Assembly (NCBI GenBank): GCA_020342025.1
Contig: CP070840.1
Span: 1,959,763 to 1,979,902, forward strand
Length of the DNA: 20,140 bases
Source of the DNA: Deltaproteobacteria bacterium
GTDB lineage: Bacteria; Desulfobacterota; DSM-4660; Desulfatiglandales; HGW-15
Direction: 5' to 3'
Shown here: one piece after another, positions 1 through 7,872 of the stretch
Position numbering within the stretch: the stretch's first letter is position 1
Layout: every line of letters starts with the position of its first letter
Notes under the pieces: generated by a model
Seen by the model: the letters and a program-made list of their open reading frames with translations, nothing else
Told to the model about the DNA's origin: nothing
Database searches by the model: none
Translations under genes and position numbers: made by a program

Positions 1-111
1 CCCCACTTTAATATTCCGTGCCCCTGCCAGAGCCGGAAGTAGCATTAGCGATATCACTATGACGCACCCTAATAGAGCAGCACTTCTCATCAAATGACTC
101 CTTATTCCCAT
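1..111 (-). CDS. Start of a secreted protein, function unknown (cut by window edge)
   Basis: This is a minus-strand reading frame open from an ATG at 111 to the window edge (37 codons). The N-terminus is a clear signal peptide: a short basic start, a hydrophobic core (AALLGCVIVISLMLLPALA) and an Ala-rich exit (LAGA) before the mature part begins ARNIKVG. The ATG at 111 is preceded by a strong Shine-Dalgarno (AAAGGAGG, 118-125) six bases away. A second in-frame ATG at 90 also has an AGGAG site, so either could be used; the first has the better site. A consensus promoter lies about 180 bases upstream, so the gene is probably transcribed separately from the translation operon. Too little of the mature protein is visible to name a family. 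Confidence 0.7.
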   Translation of the reverse strand, partial: MGIRSHLMRSAALLGCVIVISLMLLPALAGARNIKVG

Positions 112-117
112 AATGAC

Positions 118-144
118 CCTCCTTTCAATAAAGAATTGAGAAAG
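118..144 (-). promoter_or_regulatory. Leader hairpin overlapping the ribosome binding site
   Basis: On the minus-strand transcript, CTTTCTCAAT (135-144) can pair with ATTGAAAGG (121-129) around a five-base loop, giving about nine pairs with one bulged C and one G-U pair. The 3' arm contains the AAAGG part of the Shine-Dalgarno at 118-125. The stem could therefore mask the start site of the secreted-protein gene. The pairing is read from the sequence; a regulatory role is inference, and the stem is A/U-rich and only moderately stable. Confidence 0.35.
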
Positions 145-298
145 TTATTAATTTGGCTAAATAGGATTTGCTGAAATGACTCTATGAGCGCCAGGTCTAT
201 TCAGGCCGACACATTCAAAAGGTCAACTGCGGAAGAATACCTTCCATCTTGGAGATTGGGTATGCTATTAGACGTTAGATAAGCTTTTTCAGGGCGGT

Positions 299-327
299 AG
301 TATAAGGAAAAGGATTTTGCGTGTCAA
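299..327 (-). promoter_or_regulatory. Sigma70-type promoter for the secreted-protein gene
   Basis: Read on the minus strand, TTGACA (322-327, perfect -35) is separated by exactly 17 bases from TATACT (299-304, five of six -10 positions). Transcription would start near 292 and run left into the partial gene, leaving a long leader. It is one of the two closest matches to the sigma70 consensus in the window. Confidence 0.65.
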
Positions 328-427
328 TGTGATTTGTTGACTTTCAAAGGATTGAAAAGTAGATGACACAAGATTTCAAGGTTCCCGCCAGTGAGATGAA
401 TTGAAGAGAAGATGACGAATTATGACA

Positions 428-443
428 CTGCCTCTCAAGGCAG
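428..443 (-). terminator. Stem-loop after merR, possible operon end
   Basis: CTGCCT-TGAG-AGGCAG forms a perfect 6-bp stem with a four-base loop, 48 bases past the merR stop codon. It sits where the translation operon should end, but no U-tract follows (the next bases are TGTCATAATT). It could aid Rho-dependent termination or protect the 3' end rather than act as an intrinsic terminator. Confidence 0.3.
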
Positions 444-491
444 GGGAATATAAACGATGGCATTCATCCTAACTGGTGGGCAGGGAGGGAG

Positions 492-812
492 TTACAGGGC
501 CTTTAGAATATCTTTAAGTTCGCTTTTTATCTCCTTCAGGAGCTCTTTCTCCGCAGGGGGCGGGTTTAACCTGTTCTCCCTTAGCTTCCTTTTGGCCCCT
601 TCAATGGTAAGCCTTTCCTCATAGAGGAGCTTCTTTATCTTGAAGATCGTTTCCAGGTCCTTCTTTTGATATGTCCTCTGGTTGGAGTCGGCCCGATGGG
701 GCCGGATTTGGGGAAATTCGCTCTCCCAATATCTGAGAACATAGGGTCGGACGCCTATAATACGACTCACCTCGCCTATTCTAAAATATTTTTTATCGTT
801 AGGGATCTCCAT
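492..812 (-). CDS. Small MerR-family transcriptional regulator
   Basis: A protein of 106 residues. The N-terminal three quarters is a MerR-type winged helix-turn-helix: YFRIGEVSRIIGVRPYVLRYW (about residues 9-29) holds the recognition helix and the typical LRYWE motif, followed by the wing (NQRTYQKKDLETI) and the helix pair beginning LLYEERLTIEGAKRKL. The usual ligand-binding C-terminal domain is absent; only a short charged helix (ELLKEIKSELKDILKAL) remains, probably for dimerisation. The gene starts seven bases after the pheT stop, so it is the last cistron of the thrS-infC-rpmI-rplT-pheS-pheT operon. Small MerR proteins are often found after pheT (or after pheT-ihfA) in Desulfobacterota, from memory. 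Target and signal are unknown. Confidence 0.88.
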   Translation of the reverse strand: MEIPNDKKYFRIGEVSRIIGVRPYVLRYWESEFPQIRPHRADSNQRTYQKKDLETIFKIKKLLYEERLTIEGAKRKLRENRLNPPPAEKELLKEIKSELKDILKAL

Positions 813-819
813 AACCTCC

Positions 820-3234
820 TCAACCCTCCCTTAATCGACCACCCGTCTTTTGCCCTATCTGATTGATGATGGTCTCATGCAAACGGTTGATTTCCTGTCC
901 GTCCAAAGTGCCTTTTTTCGACCTGTAGCAGATCCTGAAAGTCAGGGCCTTTTCGGAGGGGTCCATCTTCCCTCCTTCATAAAGGTCATAAAGGTTTACA
1001 GCTTCAATGAGTTCTCCACCCTCACGCTCTATGATTTTTTTTACTTCAGCACTTCCCACTCGCCGGTCCATGATCAACGAAATATCCCTGAAAACCGCAG
1101 GAAACTTGGCATAGGGCACAAAGGCCTTCTTCCCTGGCAGCTTCTCCCAGAGAGTCTTGATATCCACTTCAAAGATATAGGCTATGATCGATTCCAAATC
1201 ATATCTTTTCATAACCGCAGGCAGAATTTGGCCCACATGTCCTATGACGGAGTTTCTGAATAGTATTTGGGACGAAACCTCAGGGTGATAGTAAGGTGGA
1301 ATGTGGTCTCTTTCGAACCGAAATCCATCAAGTCCCAGGGCGGTCAAAAGGGCCTCAACAGCCCCTTTCATGTCGTAAAAATCCCCGATCCGCTCCTCCT
1401 GATACCAGGCCTTCTGATCCGACAAGCCCGTCATAATGGCGCCCAGGAAAGGCACTTCCTGGGGAAGTTCCTCCCTTTCACTACGAATAAATACCTTGCC
1501 CCATTCAAAAAGCTTCACATCCTTCTCTCCATGGTGAATATTGTTTCGGATGGCATCCAAAAGCCCCGGCACGAGGGAAGTTCTCATCACGGACTGATCT
1601 GTACTCAGGGGATTTAACAATTTAACGAAGGACCGAAGGGGGCTATCCTTTCCCGCCCCCAAGAAGTCTGCCGAATCTGGGGATATGAAGCTGTATGTGA
1701 TAATCTCAGTGAAACCCAGGCGCACCATGATGTCTCGCGTCTTTTCGGGAAGTATAAGCTCGGGAGCATCCGCTTCATCAGAAGGCCTTATATGGGGAGA
1801 CGTCACGAGAATCTTGTCATATCCTTCTAGCCTGGCCACCTCCTCCATAAGGTCTACTTCTCTTGTGATATCAACACGATATGTGGGCGGCGTAACTCGG
1901 ATCACATTGGGGCCCATCTCTTCCACTTGCAACGCCAAGGCCTTCAGATAACCGGCTATAGTCTTCTGGGAAAGCGAGGTCCCGAGAAAATCATTGGTCT
2001 TGTCAATCCTCAAATCAATGATCGGAGGGCTGAAAGATCTCGGATAATTATCGACTAATCCTTTAACGACCTGGCCACCCGCTAATTGGTGAATGAGCAT
2101 CAATGCTCTCCTCAGGGCGGTGATCACGCCATCAATGTCTATTCCTCTTTCGAATCGGTAGGAAGCCTCCGTGGAGATGGCAAGCTGCTTCGAACCTCTT
2201 CGTATGGTTATCGGGTCAAAATAGGCGCTCTCCACCAGCACGTTTGTGGAACCCGCAAAAATCTCTGAATTGAGACCACCCATGATCCCTGCAACGGCCA
2301 CGGAACGCTCTCCATCACAAATCATCAGGATTTCTCTGTTCAGGATATGGGACTGCCCATCCAGGGTGCTGAATCTCTCGCCATCCTCTGCCCTTTTGAC
2401 CACTATCCGGTTCTCTCTAAGCCGATCATAATCAAAGGCGTGTAAGGGTTGGCCCATCTCCAACATCACATAATTGGTCACATCGACCACATTATTGATA
2501 CCTCTCACACCTGAGGCATGAAGACGGTATCTCAGCCAGAAAGGGGATGGCCGCAGTTCAACCTCACAAATCATCCCTGCTGCATAGCGGGGGCATCCCA
2601 CAGGATCTTCAATAGTGACATTTGTCAGATCTTCAATAGGCGTGGCAACTTCCCTAATTTCTATTTCAGGTGCCTTTAGTTGCTGTCCTGTTATGGCTGC
2701 GATTTCTCTGGCAACGCCCATGACGCAGGTGCAGTCGGGTCGGTTGGGCGTAACACTGATATCGAGGGCCCAATCTTCTAAAGGTACAACCTCAGAAACT
2801 CTGGCTCCGGGTGACAGGGCAGAGGGTAGAATCATAATGCCCGTGTGGTCATCGGTAAGGCCCATCTCATCTTCTGCCAAGAGCATGCCCACAGAACGTT
2901 CACCCCTTATTTGGCTTTCTTCGACGACCATTCCTCCCGGTAACTGGGTACCGGGAAGAGCCAAGGGGACCATTGCGCCTGTTTCAAGGTTGGGAGCACT
3001 GCAGACCACGGGCACTTCTCCATCGCCCATATCCATATGACAAATAAACAGTCGATCAGCATCAGGATGGCGCCTTACGGATAATATTTTTGCCACCAGG
3101 ATCTCTTCAAGAGACTGGCCCAGCGGCTCCAGAGCTTCCACCTCCAGACCGGACATGGTCAAGCGTTCAGCCAGATCCTGGGCTGACATATCAATGACCA
3201 CATAGTCTTTTAGCCAGTTTAGACTCACGCGCAT
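820..3234 (-). CDS. pheT: Phenylalanine--tRNA ligase beta subunit
   Basis: This is the beta chain of the cytosolic alpha2-beta2 enzyme that charges tRNA-Phe. At 804 residues it has the full bacterial length. Domains in order: the B1 start (MRVSLNWLKDYV), the EMAP/Myf-type tRNA-binding domain (about 40-150, with HPDADRLFICHMDMGDG), the B3/B4 region that carries editing, the B5 domain, the catalytic-like core, and the C-terminal anticodon-binding FDX-ACB domain (PYAKFPAVFRDISLIMDRRV onward). The start is the ATG at 3234, with a GGAG ten bases upstream that belongs to a GC-rich repeat. The gene follows pheS after an unusually long 169-base spacer full of repeats, and merR begins seven bases after it. 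No ihfA follows, although ihfA is the next gene in E. coli. Confidence 0.98.
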   Translation of the reverse strand: MRVSLNWLKDYVVIDMSAQDLAERLTMSGLEVEALEPLGQSLEEILVAKILSVRRHPDADRLFICHMDMGDGEVPVVCSAPNLETGAMVPLALPGTQLPGGMVVEESQIRGERSVGMLLAEDEMGLTDDHTGIMILPSALSPGARVSEVVPLEDWALDISVTPNRPDCTCVMGVAREIAAITGQQLKAPEIEIREVATPIEDLTNVTIEDPVGCPRYAAGMICEVELRPSPFWLRYRLHASGVRGINNVVDVTNYVMLEMGQPLHAFDYDRLRENRIVVKRAEDGERFSTLDGQSHILNREILMICDGERSVAVAGIMGGLNSEIFAGSTNVLVESAYFDPITIRRGSKQLAISTEASYRFERGIDIDGVITALRRALMLIHQLAGGQVVKGLVDNYPRSFSPPIIDLRIDKTNDFLGTSLSQKTIAGYLKALALQVEEMGPNVIRVTPPTYRVDITREVDLMEEVARLEGYDKILVTSPHIRPSDEADAPELILPEKTRDIMVRLGFTEIITYSFISPDSADFLGAGKDSPLRSFVKLLNPLSTDQSVMRTSLVPGLLDAIRNNIHHGEKDVKLFEWGKVFIRSEREELPQEVPFLGAIMTGLSDQKAWYQEERIGDFYDMKGAVEALLTALGLDGFRFERDHIPPYYHPEVSSQILFRNSVIGHVGQILPAVMKRYDLESIIAYIFEVDIKTLWEKLPGKKAFVPYAKFPAVFRDISLIMDRRVGSAEVKKIIEREGGELIEAVNLYDLYEGGKMDPSEKALTFRICYRSKKGTLDGQEINRLHETIINQIGQKTGGRLREG

Positions 3235-3238
3235 AAAC

Positions 3239-3340
3239 GTTCGGCTCCGCTTCGCTCCGCAATTGGAGTAATGGAGTGTTGGATTCAGCTCTTACATGCA
3301 TTACTCCAGCACTCCAATACTCCAGTACTCCATTGAGCTG
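3239..3340. repeat. Inverted arrays of 8-bp units in the pheS-pheT spacer
   Basis: On the plus strand four 8-mers stand in perfect register: ACTCCAGC, ACTCCAAT, ACTCCAGT, ACTCCATT (3303-3334). The reverse complement of the same unit family fills 3262-3285 (ACTCCAAT, ACTCCATT and a degenerate ATCCAAC). The two arrays face each other, so 3263-3283 and 3305-3325 can pair at 18 of 21 positions around a loop of about 21 bases. A second inverted pair is CAGCTC (3286-3291) with GAGCTG (3335-3340). Next to the left array, GGCTCCGC-TTC-GCTCCGC (3243-3260) reaches up to the pheT ribosome binding site. The arrangement resembles a dispersed intergenic repeat element rather than operon sequence. Confidence 0.75.
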
Positions 3341-3403
3341 ACTTCTGTCCGACAAATCTCGGCAAACCTACAACTCAGCAACTATTCGAAGTTCTCACAC
3401 CCT

Positions 3404-4411
3404 TTAAAACTGTCTCAAAAAACGCATATCGTTCTTAAAAAAGAGCTGAATATCATCAATGCCATATTTGAGCATGGCGATTCTTTCTATTCCCATCCCA
3501 AAGGCGAAACCTGAGTATATCTCCGCATCGTAGTCCACAAACCGATAAACCTCTGGATCCACCATACCTGACCCCAAAATTTCCAGCCACCCTGTATGTG
3601 AACAAGTCCGACAGCCCTCCCCTCCGCATATGACACATTGGATGTCCACCTCTGCACTCGGTTCCGTAAAAGGGAAAAAGCTGGGCCTGAAACGGAGTGC
3701 TGTATCCCGCCCAAAATACTGATGGACAAAGCTGGTGAGCGTGCCCTTCAGGTCACCAAAGCTCACACCCTTATCCACCAGTAACCCCTCCACCTGGTGA
3801 AACATGGGCGTATGGGACACATCAGAATCTCTCCTGTACACTTTGCCCGGGGCAATCACGCTGACAGGAGGGGATTGTTTTTCCATGACCCGGACCTGCA
3901 TAGGGGACGTGTGGGTCCTAAGGACCACGTTCTCAGAGATATAGAAGGTATCCTGCATATCCCTGGCAGGATGATCGCGTGGGATATTGAGGGCCTCGAA
4001 ATTGTAATAGTCCAGTTCCACATTGGGGCCCTTCACGATCCTGAAACCCATGCGCAAGAATACGTTGCAGATCTCTTTAGTCACTTGGGTGATGGGATGA
4101 AGATGTCCGATGGCAGGTTGCCGGCCCGGGATGGTAATGTCCAACAGGGCTGCTTCTTTCACCTTATCAGACTCTATTCTATATCGGGCCTCTTCATAGA
4201 GCTTGAATAGATTGGCCTTTATACGGTTTGCCAGCTGACCCACTTCGGGCCTTTCCTCTGCAGGCAAATCCTTCAATTGCTTCATTGCGGAGACAATGGG
4301 GCTCTTTTTCCCGAGATGCGCGATCCGAAATTTCTCCAAACCGGATTGATCATACACGCCCTCAATTTCCTTGGCTGCCCTTTTTTCCATTTCAAGAAGC
4401 TTCTCTCTCAT
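3404..4411 (-). CDS. pheS: Phenylalanine--tRNA ligase alpha subunit
   Basis: This is the catalytic alpha chain, 335 residues from the ATG at 4411. An N-terminal coiled coil binds tRNA ([18 protein letters not shown] to about residue 90). The class II catalytic core follows with motif 2 around [12 protein letters not shown] and motif 3 in [17 protein letters not shown] near the C-terminus. A Cys cluster [12 protein letters not shown] is present, as in many bacterial PheS proteins. In-frame ATGs at 4453 and 4447 would add 12-14 residues, but they lie right after a GC hairpin with no ribosome binding site. The start at 4411 has AGGAG 13 bases upstream and matches the family N-terminus. PheS pairs with PheT downstream. 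Confidence 0.97.
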   Translation of the reverse strand: MREKLLEMEKRAAKEIEGVYDQSGLEKFRIAHLGKKSPIVSAMKQLKDLPAEERPEVGQLANRIKANLFKLYEEARYRIESDKVKEAALLDITIPGRQPAIGHLHPITQVTKEICNVFLRMGFRIVKGPNVELDYYNFEALNIPRDHPARDMQDTFYISENVVLRTHTSPMQVRVMEKQSPPVSVIAPGKVYRRDSDVSHTPMFHQVEGLLVDKGVSFGDLKGTLTSFVHQYFGRDTALRFRPSFFPFTEPSAEVDIQCVICGGEGCRTCSHTGWLEILGSGMVDPEVYRFVDYDAEIYSGFAFGMGIERIAMLKYGIDDIQLFFKNDMRFLRQF

Positions 4412-4456
4412 CTGAAAACAACTTCTCCTGTCATGGAAACGGCCCATCACCATTTA

Positions 4457-4484
4457 GGCCCCGCCTGCAACACCAAACGGGGCC
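4457..4484 (-). promoter_or_regulatory. GC-rich hairpin between rplT and pheS
   Basis: GGCCCCG and CGGGGCC form a perfect 7-bp stem around a 14-base loop in the rplT-pheS spacer. E. coli has the pheM leader and a transcription attenuator at this point. Here no U-tract follows the stem (next bases TAAATGG) and no Phe-rich leader peptide is visible, so a pheM-type attenuator is not supported. The stem may instead be an RNA processing or pausing signal. Confidence 0.4.
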
Positions 4485-4521
4485 GGATAACGAATCTAGC
4501 TTTTGGTCCGCTACACCATTT

Positions 4522-4866
4522 CTATTTGACCATATCCGCCACTTGGGCGAAGGCCGCAGGGTCATTCACTGCCATATCAGCGAGAATCTTTCTGTCCAAA
4601 TCAATTCCTGCTTTAAGGAGTCCCCCCATAAGTTGACTGTAAGAGAGTCCGTTCTCTCGGGCTGCCGCGTTAATGCGTATGATCCAGAGTCTCCGAAAAT
4701 CCCTTTTCCTTGCCCTCCTATCCCGATAGGCGTACGTTCCCGCCCTGTTCACAGAGATGGATGCCGTCTTGAAGAGTCGACTCTGGCCCCCTCTGTAACC
4801 TTTTGCCGCTTTCAAGACTTTCTTTCTTCTCTGTCTCGCTTTAAAGCCTCTTTTTACCCTTGGCAT
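4522..4866 (-). CDS. rplT: 50S ribosomal protein L20
   Basis: A basic protein of 114 residues, close to the usual 117-119. It begins with the family signature [20 protein letters not shown] and contains [14 protein letters not shown] and the [16 protein letters not shown] block that contacts 23S rRNA. L20 is needed early in 50S assembly and, in E. coli and Bacillus, represses its own operon by binding mRNA near rpmI. The start has GAGG seven bases upstream. The gene lies 91 bases after rpmI and 110 bases before pheS. Confidence 0.98.
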   Translation of the reverse strand: MPRVKRGFKARQRRKKVLKAAKGYRGGQSRLFKTASISVNRAGTYAYRDRRARKRDFRRLWIIRINAAARENGLSYSQLMGGLLKAGIDLDRKILADMAVNDPAAFAQVADMVK

Positions 4867-4957
4867 AATTGAACCTCATTAAAGAATTTCTCCAGCGAGC
4901 CCTCGTAAAGCATGATTTTCAAGGGCTTGGTAATCACGGATCAGACTTTGAGACTTT

Positions 4958-5155
4958 TTATCCATAAGGAATGAGTCTCGTGATGTTCTGCCTGTTTGAC
5001 GAATGAACGAGACCCGATTTGCGCAGCTTACGCTTTCTTTTCGTACTCTTCTTGGTAAGGATGTGATTGGCAAAGGCCTTATTTCTCACAATCTTACCTG
5101 AACCTGTGGATTTAAATCTCTTGGCTGCTCCACGGTTGGTTTTTATTTTGGGCAT
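4958..5155 (-). CDS. rpmI: 50S ribosomal protein L35
   Basis: 65 residues, the normal length for L35. It shows the N-terminal [20 protein letters not shown] and the Lys/Arg-rich middle ([14 protein letters not shown]). The protein sits in the 50S subunit. The start is preceded by GGAGG seven bases away. A 259-base spacer separates it from infC, long enough for L20-binding regulatory structure. A 28-codon frame overlaps its stop codon and runs toward rplT. Confidence 0.97.
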   Translation of the reverse strand: MPKIKTNRGAAKRFKSTGSGKIVRNKAFANHILTKKSTKRKRKLRKSGLVHSSNRQNITRLIPYG

Positions 5156-5414
5156 TGTCAGTCCTCCATTTACTTTAGCCGTCTATACAAAAAGATATGA
5201 ATATTTGTGTGAAATATTTGTAACCATTTGACGCATTGTTGTCCTGTGGTCTGTACAACCCCCCTCCATTGGCCCCCCTATGTTGATGTGGCCCCAGCAA
5301 ATTGAACGCTATTCTTTGGAGGCGTAAATTGATTGTATGGGAATTTCTTTTTTTGAGCGGTGCAGCCGTGTTGCATAAAATCCTGAAGCGATTTTATAAT
5401 TTGCAGTGACGGAT
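5156..5414 (-). other. infC-rpmI spacer with stem-loops and G-runs
   Basis: No gene is seen. On the transcript strand a perfect 8-bp hairpin ATAAAATC-GCTTCAG-GATTTTAT (5375-5397) follows infC by 17 bases. Two runs of six G occur near 5250-5280, and ATATTT-CACAC-AAATAT (5201-5217) lies about 45 bases before rpmI. No good promoter was found. In E. coli the L20 operator is placed here, and the length and structure allow something similar, but I cannot recognise the pseudoknot. Confidence 0.45.
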
Positions 5415-5930
5415 CTACTTGGGGACAATAAACATGGATAGATTCCGTCCCTCTTCTCTGGGAGGTTGCTCCACAGTTCCTTGATCCATGACTTCCTCAG
5501 CAACCCTTTCAAGAAGCTCTTTGCCCACATCCTTGTAAGCGATTTCCCGGCCCCGAAAGATCACGGTTACCTTGACTCTGTTTTTCTTGTCCAGAAACCG
5601 TCTCAGATTCCGGATCTTGAACCCTAAATCATGTTCCTCAGTATGTGGTCTGAGTTTGATCTCTTTGACCTGAAAGGCTTTTCCTTTCTTTCGAGCCCCT
5701 TGTTCTCTCTTGCTGGCCTGGTATTTAAATTTACCATAATCCATGACCCTGCAGACTGGAGGGTCTGAATTGGGTGACACCTCCACAAGATCCAGCCCAT
5801 GCTCACTCGCAGCGTCCAGGGCCTCTTGGATGGTCACAATCCCAAGCTGACTTCCGTCCAGGGCAATCAGCCGCACCGTCTTGGCATGGATCTGACGATT
5901 CACCCTGATAGAATCAATCTTCTTAACTAT
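5415..5930 (-). CDS. infC: Translation initiation factor IF-3 (AUA start)
   Basis: IF-3 binds the 30S subunit, blocks premature 50S joining and checks the start codon-initiator tRNA pairing. From an ATA codon at 5930 the protein has 171 residues: a short lead MVKKIDSIRVNRQIHAK, the N-domain (LVEVSPNSDPPVCRVMDYGK, about 51-70), the basic linker (KREQGARKKGKAF), and the C-domain (VKEIKLRPHTEEHDLGFK, then RVKVTVIFRGRE). The nearest standard start is a GTG at 5903, without a ribosome binding site and cutting off conserved N-terminal residues. The strong AGGAGG at 5939-5944 sits eight bases before ATA. Rare AUU, AUC or AUA starts are a known feature of infC and underlie its self-regulation. thrS ends five bases upstream. 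Confidence 0.96.
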   Translation of the reverse strand: MVKKIDSIRVNRQIHAKTVRLIALDGSQLGIVTIQEALDAASEHGLDLVEVSPNSDPPVCRVMDYGKFKYQASKREQGARKKGKAFQVKEIKLRPHTEEHDLGFKIRNLRRFLDKKNRVKVTVIFRGREIAYKDVGKELLERVAEEVMDQGTVEQPPREEGRNLSMFIVPK

Positions 5931-5935
5931 AGCGG

Positions 5936-7852
5936 CTACCTCCTTTGTTTAATTTCTTCATCAATTAAGGCGGCAAGTTCATCCCCCGTCATAAACGGAA
6001 GATTCTTACCGCTCCTCAGTCGGGGAGTCACACCCCCTTTATCAGATTCCCTGTCACCTATGATCAACATATAAGGAATCTTCTGGAGCTGCGCCTCTCT
6101 GACCTTTAAACTCAACTTCTCGTTCCGAAAGTCCGCATCCGTCCTTATACCCTTGTCCAGTAAGGACTTCAACACCTTTTCACCATGAGGTATATTTCTG
6201 TCCGTTACTGTGAGCACCTTCGCCTGCACAGGGGAAAGCCATGTGGGGAAGGCGCCACCGTAGTGTTCTATGAGCACACCAATAAACCTCTCTAGGGCAC
6301 CCAGAATCACTCGATGGATCATCACAGGTCGATGTTTCTGCCCGTCTGTATCCATATAAAACAGATCAAATCTTTCTGGCAATGTAAAATCACACTGCAC
6401 GGTTGCACACTGCCATTTTCTCTCCAAGGCATCTTTGAGCTTCACATCGATCTTGGGACCATAAAAGGCCCCATCTCCCTCATTAACCTGGTAGGGCAAG
6501 TCATTGTCATCCATGGCTTTCATGAGGGCAGTGGTCGCCCGGTCCCAGTCTTCATCTGAGCCAATGGACTTCTCGGGTCGCGTACTCACTTCCAGTTCAT
6601 ACTCGAACTTAAAGATTTCCATAACATCCTTCACAAAGGCAAGAACGGCCTTTATCTCCCCGTCCAGCTGTTCCGGAGTACAGATGATGTGGGCATCATC
6701 CTGTGTGAACTCCCTAACCCTCAGAAGGCCATGCAATACGCCGGATCTTTCATGCCGGTGAACCAAGCCCAGTTCGAAGTATCTCTTAGGCAGGTCCCTG
6801 TAGCTCCTAATTTTGGAGTTGTAGATGAGCATATGGGCCAAGCAGTTCATCGGTTTGATACCGTAGGATTGTTCGTCGATCTCTGTGAAATACATATTCT
6901 CACGGTAGTTTTCAAAATGTCCCGACCTTTTCCATAACTCTGTTTTGAGAAGCTGAGGGCCTTTTACCATCTCATATCCACGCTTCAAATGCTCATGAAT
7001 CTCAAAGTCCTCCAGAATATGGCGTAGCATATACCCCTTCGGATGCCAAACAACCAAGCCGGCCCCTATCTCCTCATGGGTACTGAAGAGGCCAAGTTCT
7101 TTGCCCAGTCTCACATGGTCCCGCTTCTTGGCCTCCTCCAGTTTGTGGAGATATTTTCTTAGCGCCTTCTGTTCCTCAAAGGCCACCCCATATATTCGGC
7201 TCAACATGGCCCTTTTCTCATCGCCGCGCCAATAAGCACCCGCCACTTTTGTCAGTCGAAAAGCCTTTATCCTTCCGGTAGAAGGAAGGTGGGGTCCACG
7301 ACACAGGTCAGTAAAACTCCCTTGCGTATACAGGGAAACCCTTTCTTCACCCAGGTCCTGGATAATTTCCACTTTATAATCCTCCCCTTGGTCCCTAAAC
7401 AGTGCAATCGCCTCTTCGGCTCTCATTTCACTTCTCTTGAAGGAGAGGTCTGCCTCCACGATCTCTCTCATCTTCTCCTCGATCCTTGGGAGATCGTCTT
7501 CCCGGAAGGGCCGCTCATAATCAAAGTCATAGTAGAAACCGTTCTCAATGGCCGGTCCAATAGTCACCTTCACGCCAGGGAAAAGCTCCTTGACGGCCAT
7601 GGCCATGACGTGAGAAGTGCTATGTCGTAAGATCTCAAGACCCTCTTCTGATTCCAAAAAAATGGGCTCCAGTTCCACCTCAGCGTCTATCAAAGTGGAA
7701 AGGTCCCGACGTTCACCATCTATCTTGACGGCGATCACCTTCTCCAGGTTTGCCATATGGAGATGCCGCAAGGCCTCTTTAGCTGCAATGGACTTTGCTT
7801 CCACTTCTCTGGTTAACTGATCTTTCAGATGGATTCTAAAGCGCTTCATCAT
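5936..7852 (-). CDS. thrS: Threonine--tRNA ligase
   Basis: This class II synthetase charges tRNA-Thr. It has 638 residues from the ATG at 7852; a second ATG follows at once at 7849. Domains in order: the TGS domain (about 1-65), the editing domain with the HSTSH motif and LCRGPH, which carry the conserved His and Cys residues that clear Ser-tRNA-Thr, the catalytic core with zinc-binding Cys in KPMNCLAHM, motif 2 in [19 protein letters not shown], and the C-terminal anticodon-binding domain from about residue 535. KPMNCLAHM replaces the common KPMNCPGHM, a variant I recall from related bacteria. No ribosome binding site is visible before the ATG, only a U-rich stretch after a hairpin. It heads the translation operon. 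Confidence 0.97.
   Translation of the reverse strand: MMKRFRIHLKDQLTREVEAKSIAAKEALRHLHMANLEKVIAVKIDGERRDLSTLIDAEVELEPIFLESEEGLEILRHSTSHVMAMAVKELFPGVKVTIGPAIENGFYYDFDYERPFREDDLPRIEEKMREIVEADLSFKRSEMRAEEAIALFRDQGEDYKVEIIQDLGEERVSLYTQGSFTDLCRGPHLPSTGRIKAFRLTKVAGAYWRGDEKRAMLSRIYGVAFEEQKALRKYLHKLEEAKKRDHVRLGKELGLFSTHEEIGAGLVVWHPKGYMLRHILEDFEIHEHLKRGYEMVKGPQLLKTELWKRSGHFENYRENMYFTEIDEQSYGIKPMNCLAHMLIYNSKIRSYRDLPKRYFELGLVHRHERSGVLHGLLRVREFTQDDAHIICTPEQLDGEIKAVLAFVKDVMEIFKFEYELEVSTRPEKSIGSDEDWDRATTALMKAMDDNDLPYQVNEGDGAFYGPKIDVKLKDALERKWQCATVQCDFTLPERFDLFYMDTDGQKHRPVMIHRVILGALERFIGVLIEHYGGAFPTWLSPVQAKVLTVTDRNIPHGEKVLKSLLDKGIRTDADFRNEKLSLKVREAQLQKIPYMLIIGDRESDKGGVTPRLRSGKNLPFMTGDELAALIDEEIKQRR
5939..5944 (-). 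promoter_or_regulatory. infC Shine-Dalgarno inside the thrS 3' end
   Basis: AGGAGG is read both as the last two Arg codons of thrS and as the ribosome binding site of infC, with the thrS TAG stop directly after it. Its eight-base spacing to ATA at 5928-5930 is what identifies the non-standard infC start. Ribosomes finishing thrS must cover this site, which suggests translational coupling. Confidence 0.8.
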
Positions 7853-7872
7853 TCGAATACAGAAAGAAAATA

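Larger units (their letters stand above)
112..491. other. Intergenic region of 380 bases between the secreted-protein gene and merR
   Basis: No coding frame is convincing here. It holds the minus-strand promoter at 299-327, an untranslated leader of about 180 bases, a small perfect hairpin in that leader (GGAAG-GTATT-CTTCC, 231-245), the hairpin over the ribosome binding site, and a 6-bp stem-loop at 428-443 just past merR. I compared the leader with the riboswitch consensus sequences I know, including GEMM/cyclic di-GMP, and saw no match. Confidence 0.6.

Noticed and set aside
338..366. Plus-strand promoter TTGACT with TAGATG
   Set aside because: The -10 element matches only three of six positions and no plus-strand gene follows.
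758..770. TAATACGACTCAC, the first 13 bases of the phage T7 promoter
   Set aside because: It lies inside the merR reading frame (codons for VSRII) and the match ends before the TATAG initiation part, so it is a chance match.
3303..3334. CRISPR-like repeat array
   Set aside because: Units are 8 bases with no spacers and no cas genes; it is a short tandem repeat.
3404..4453. pheS start at 4453
   Set aside because: That ATG follows a GC hairpin with no ribosome binding site, and the extra residues do not fit PheS N-termini; 4411 does.
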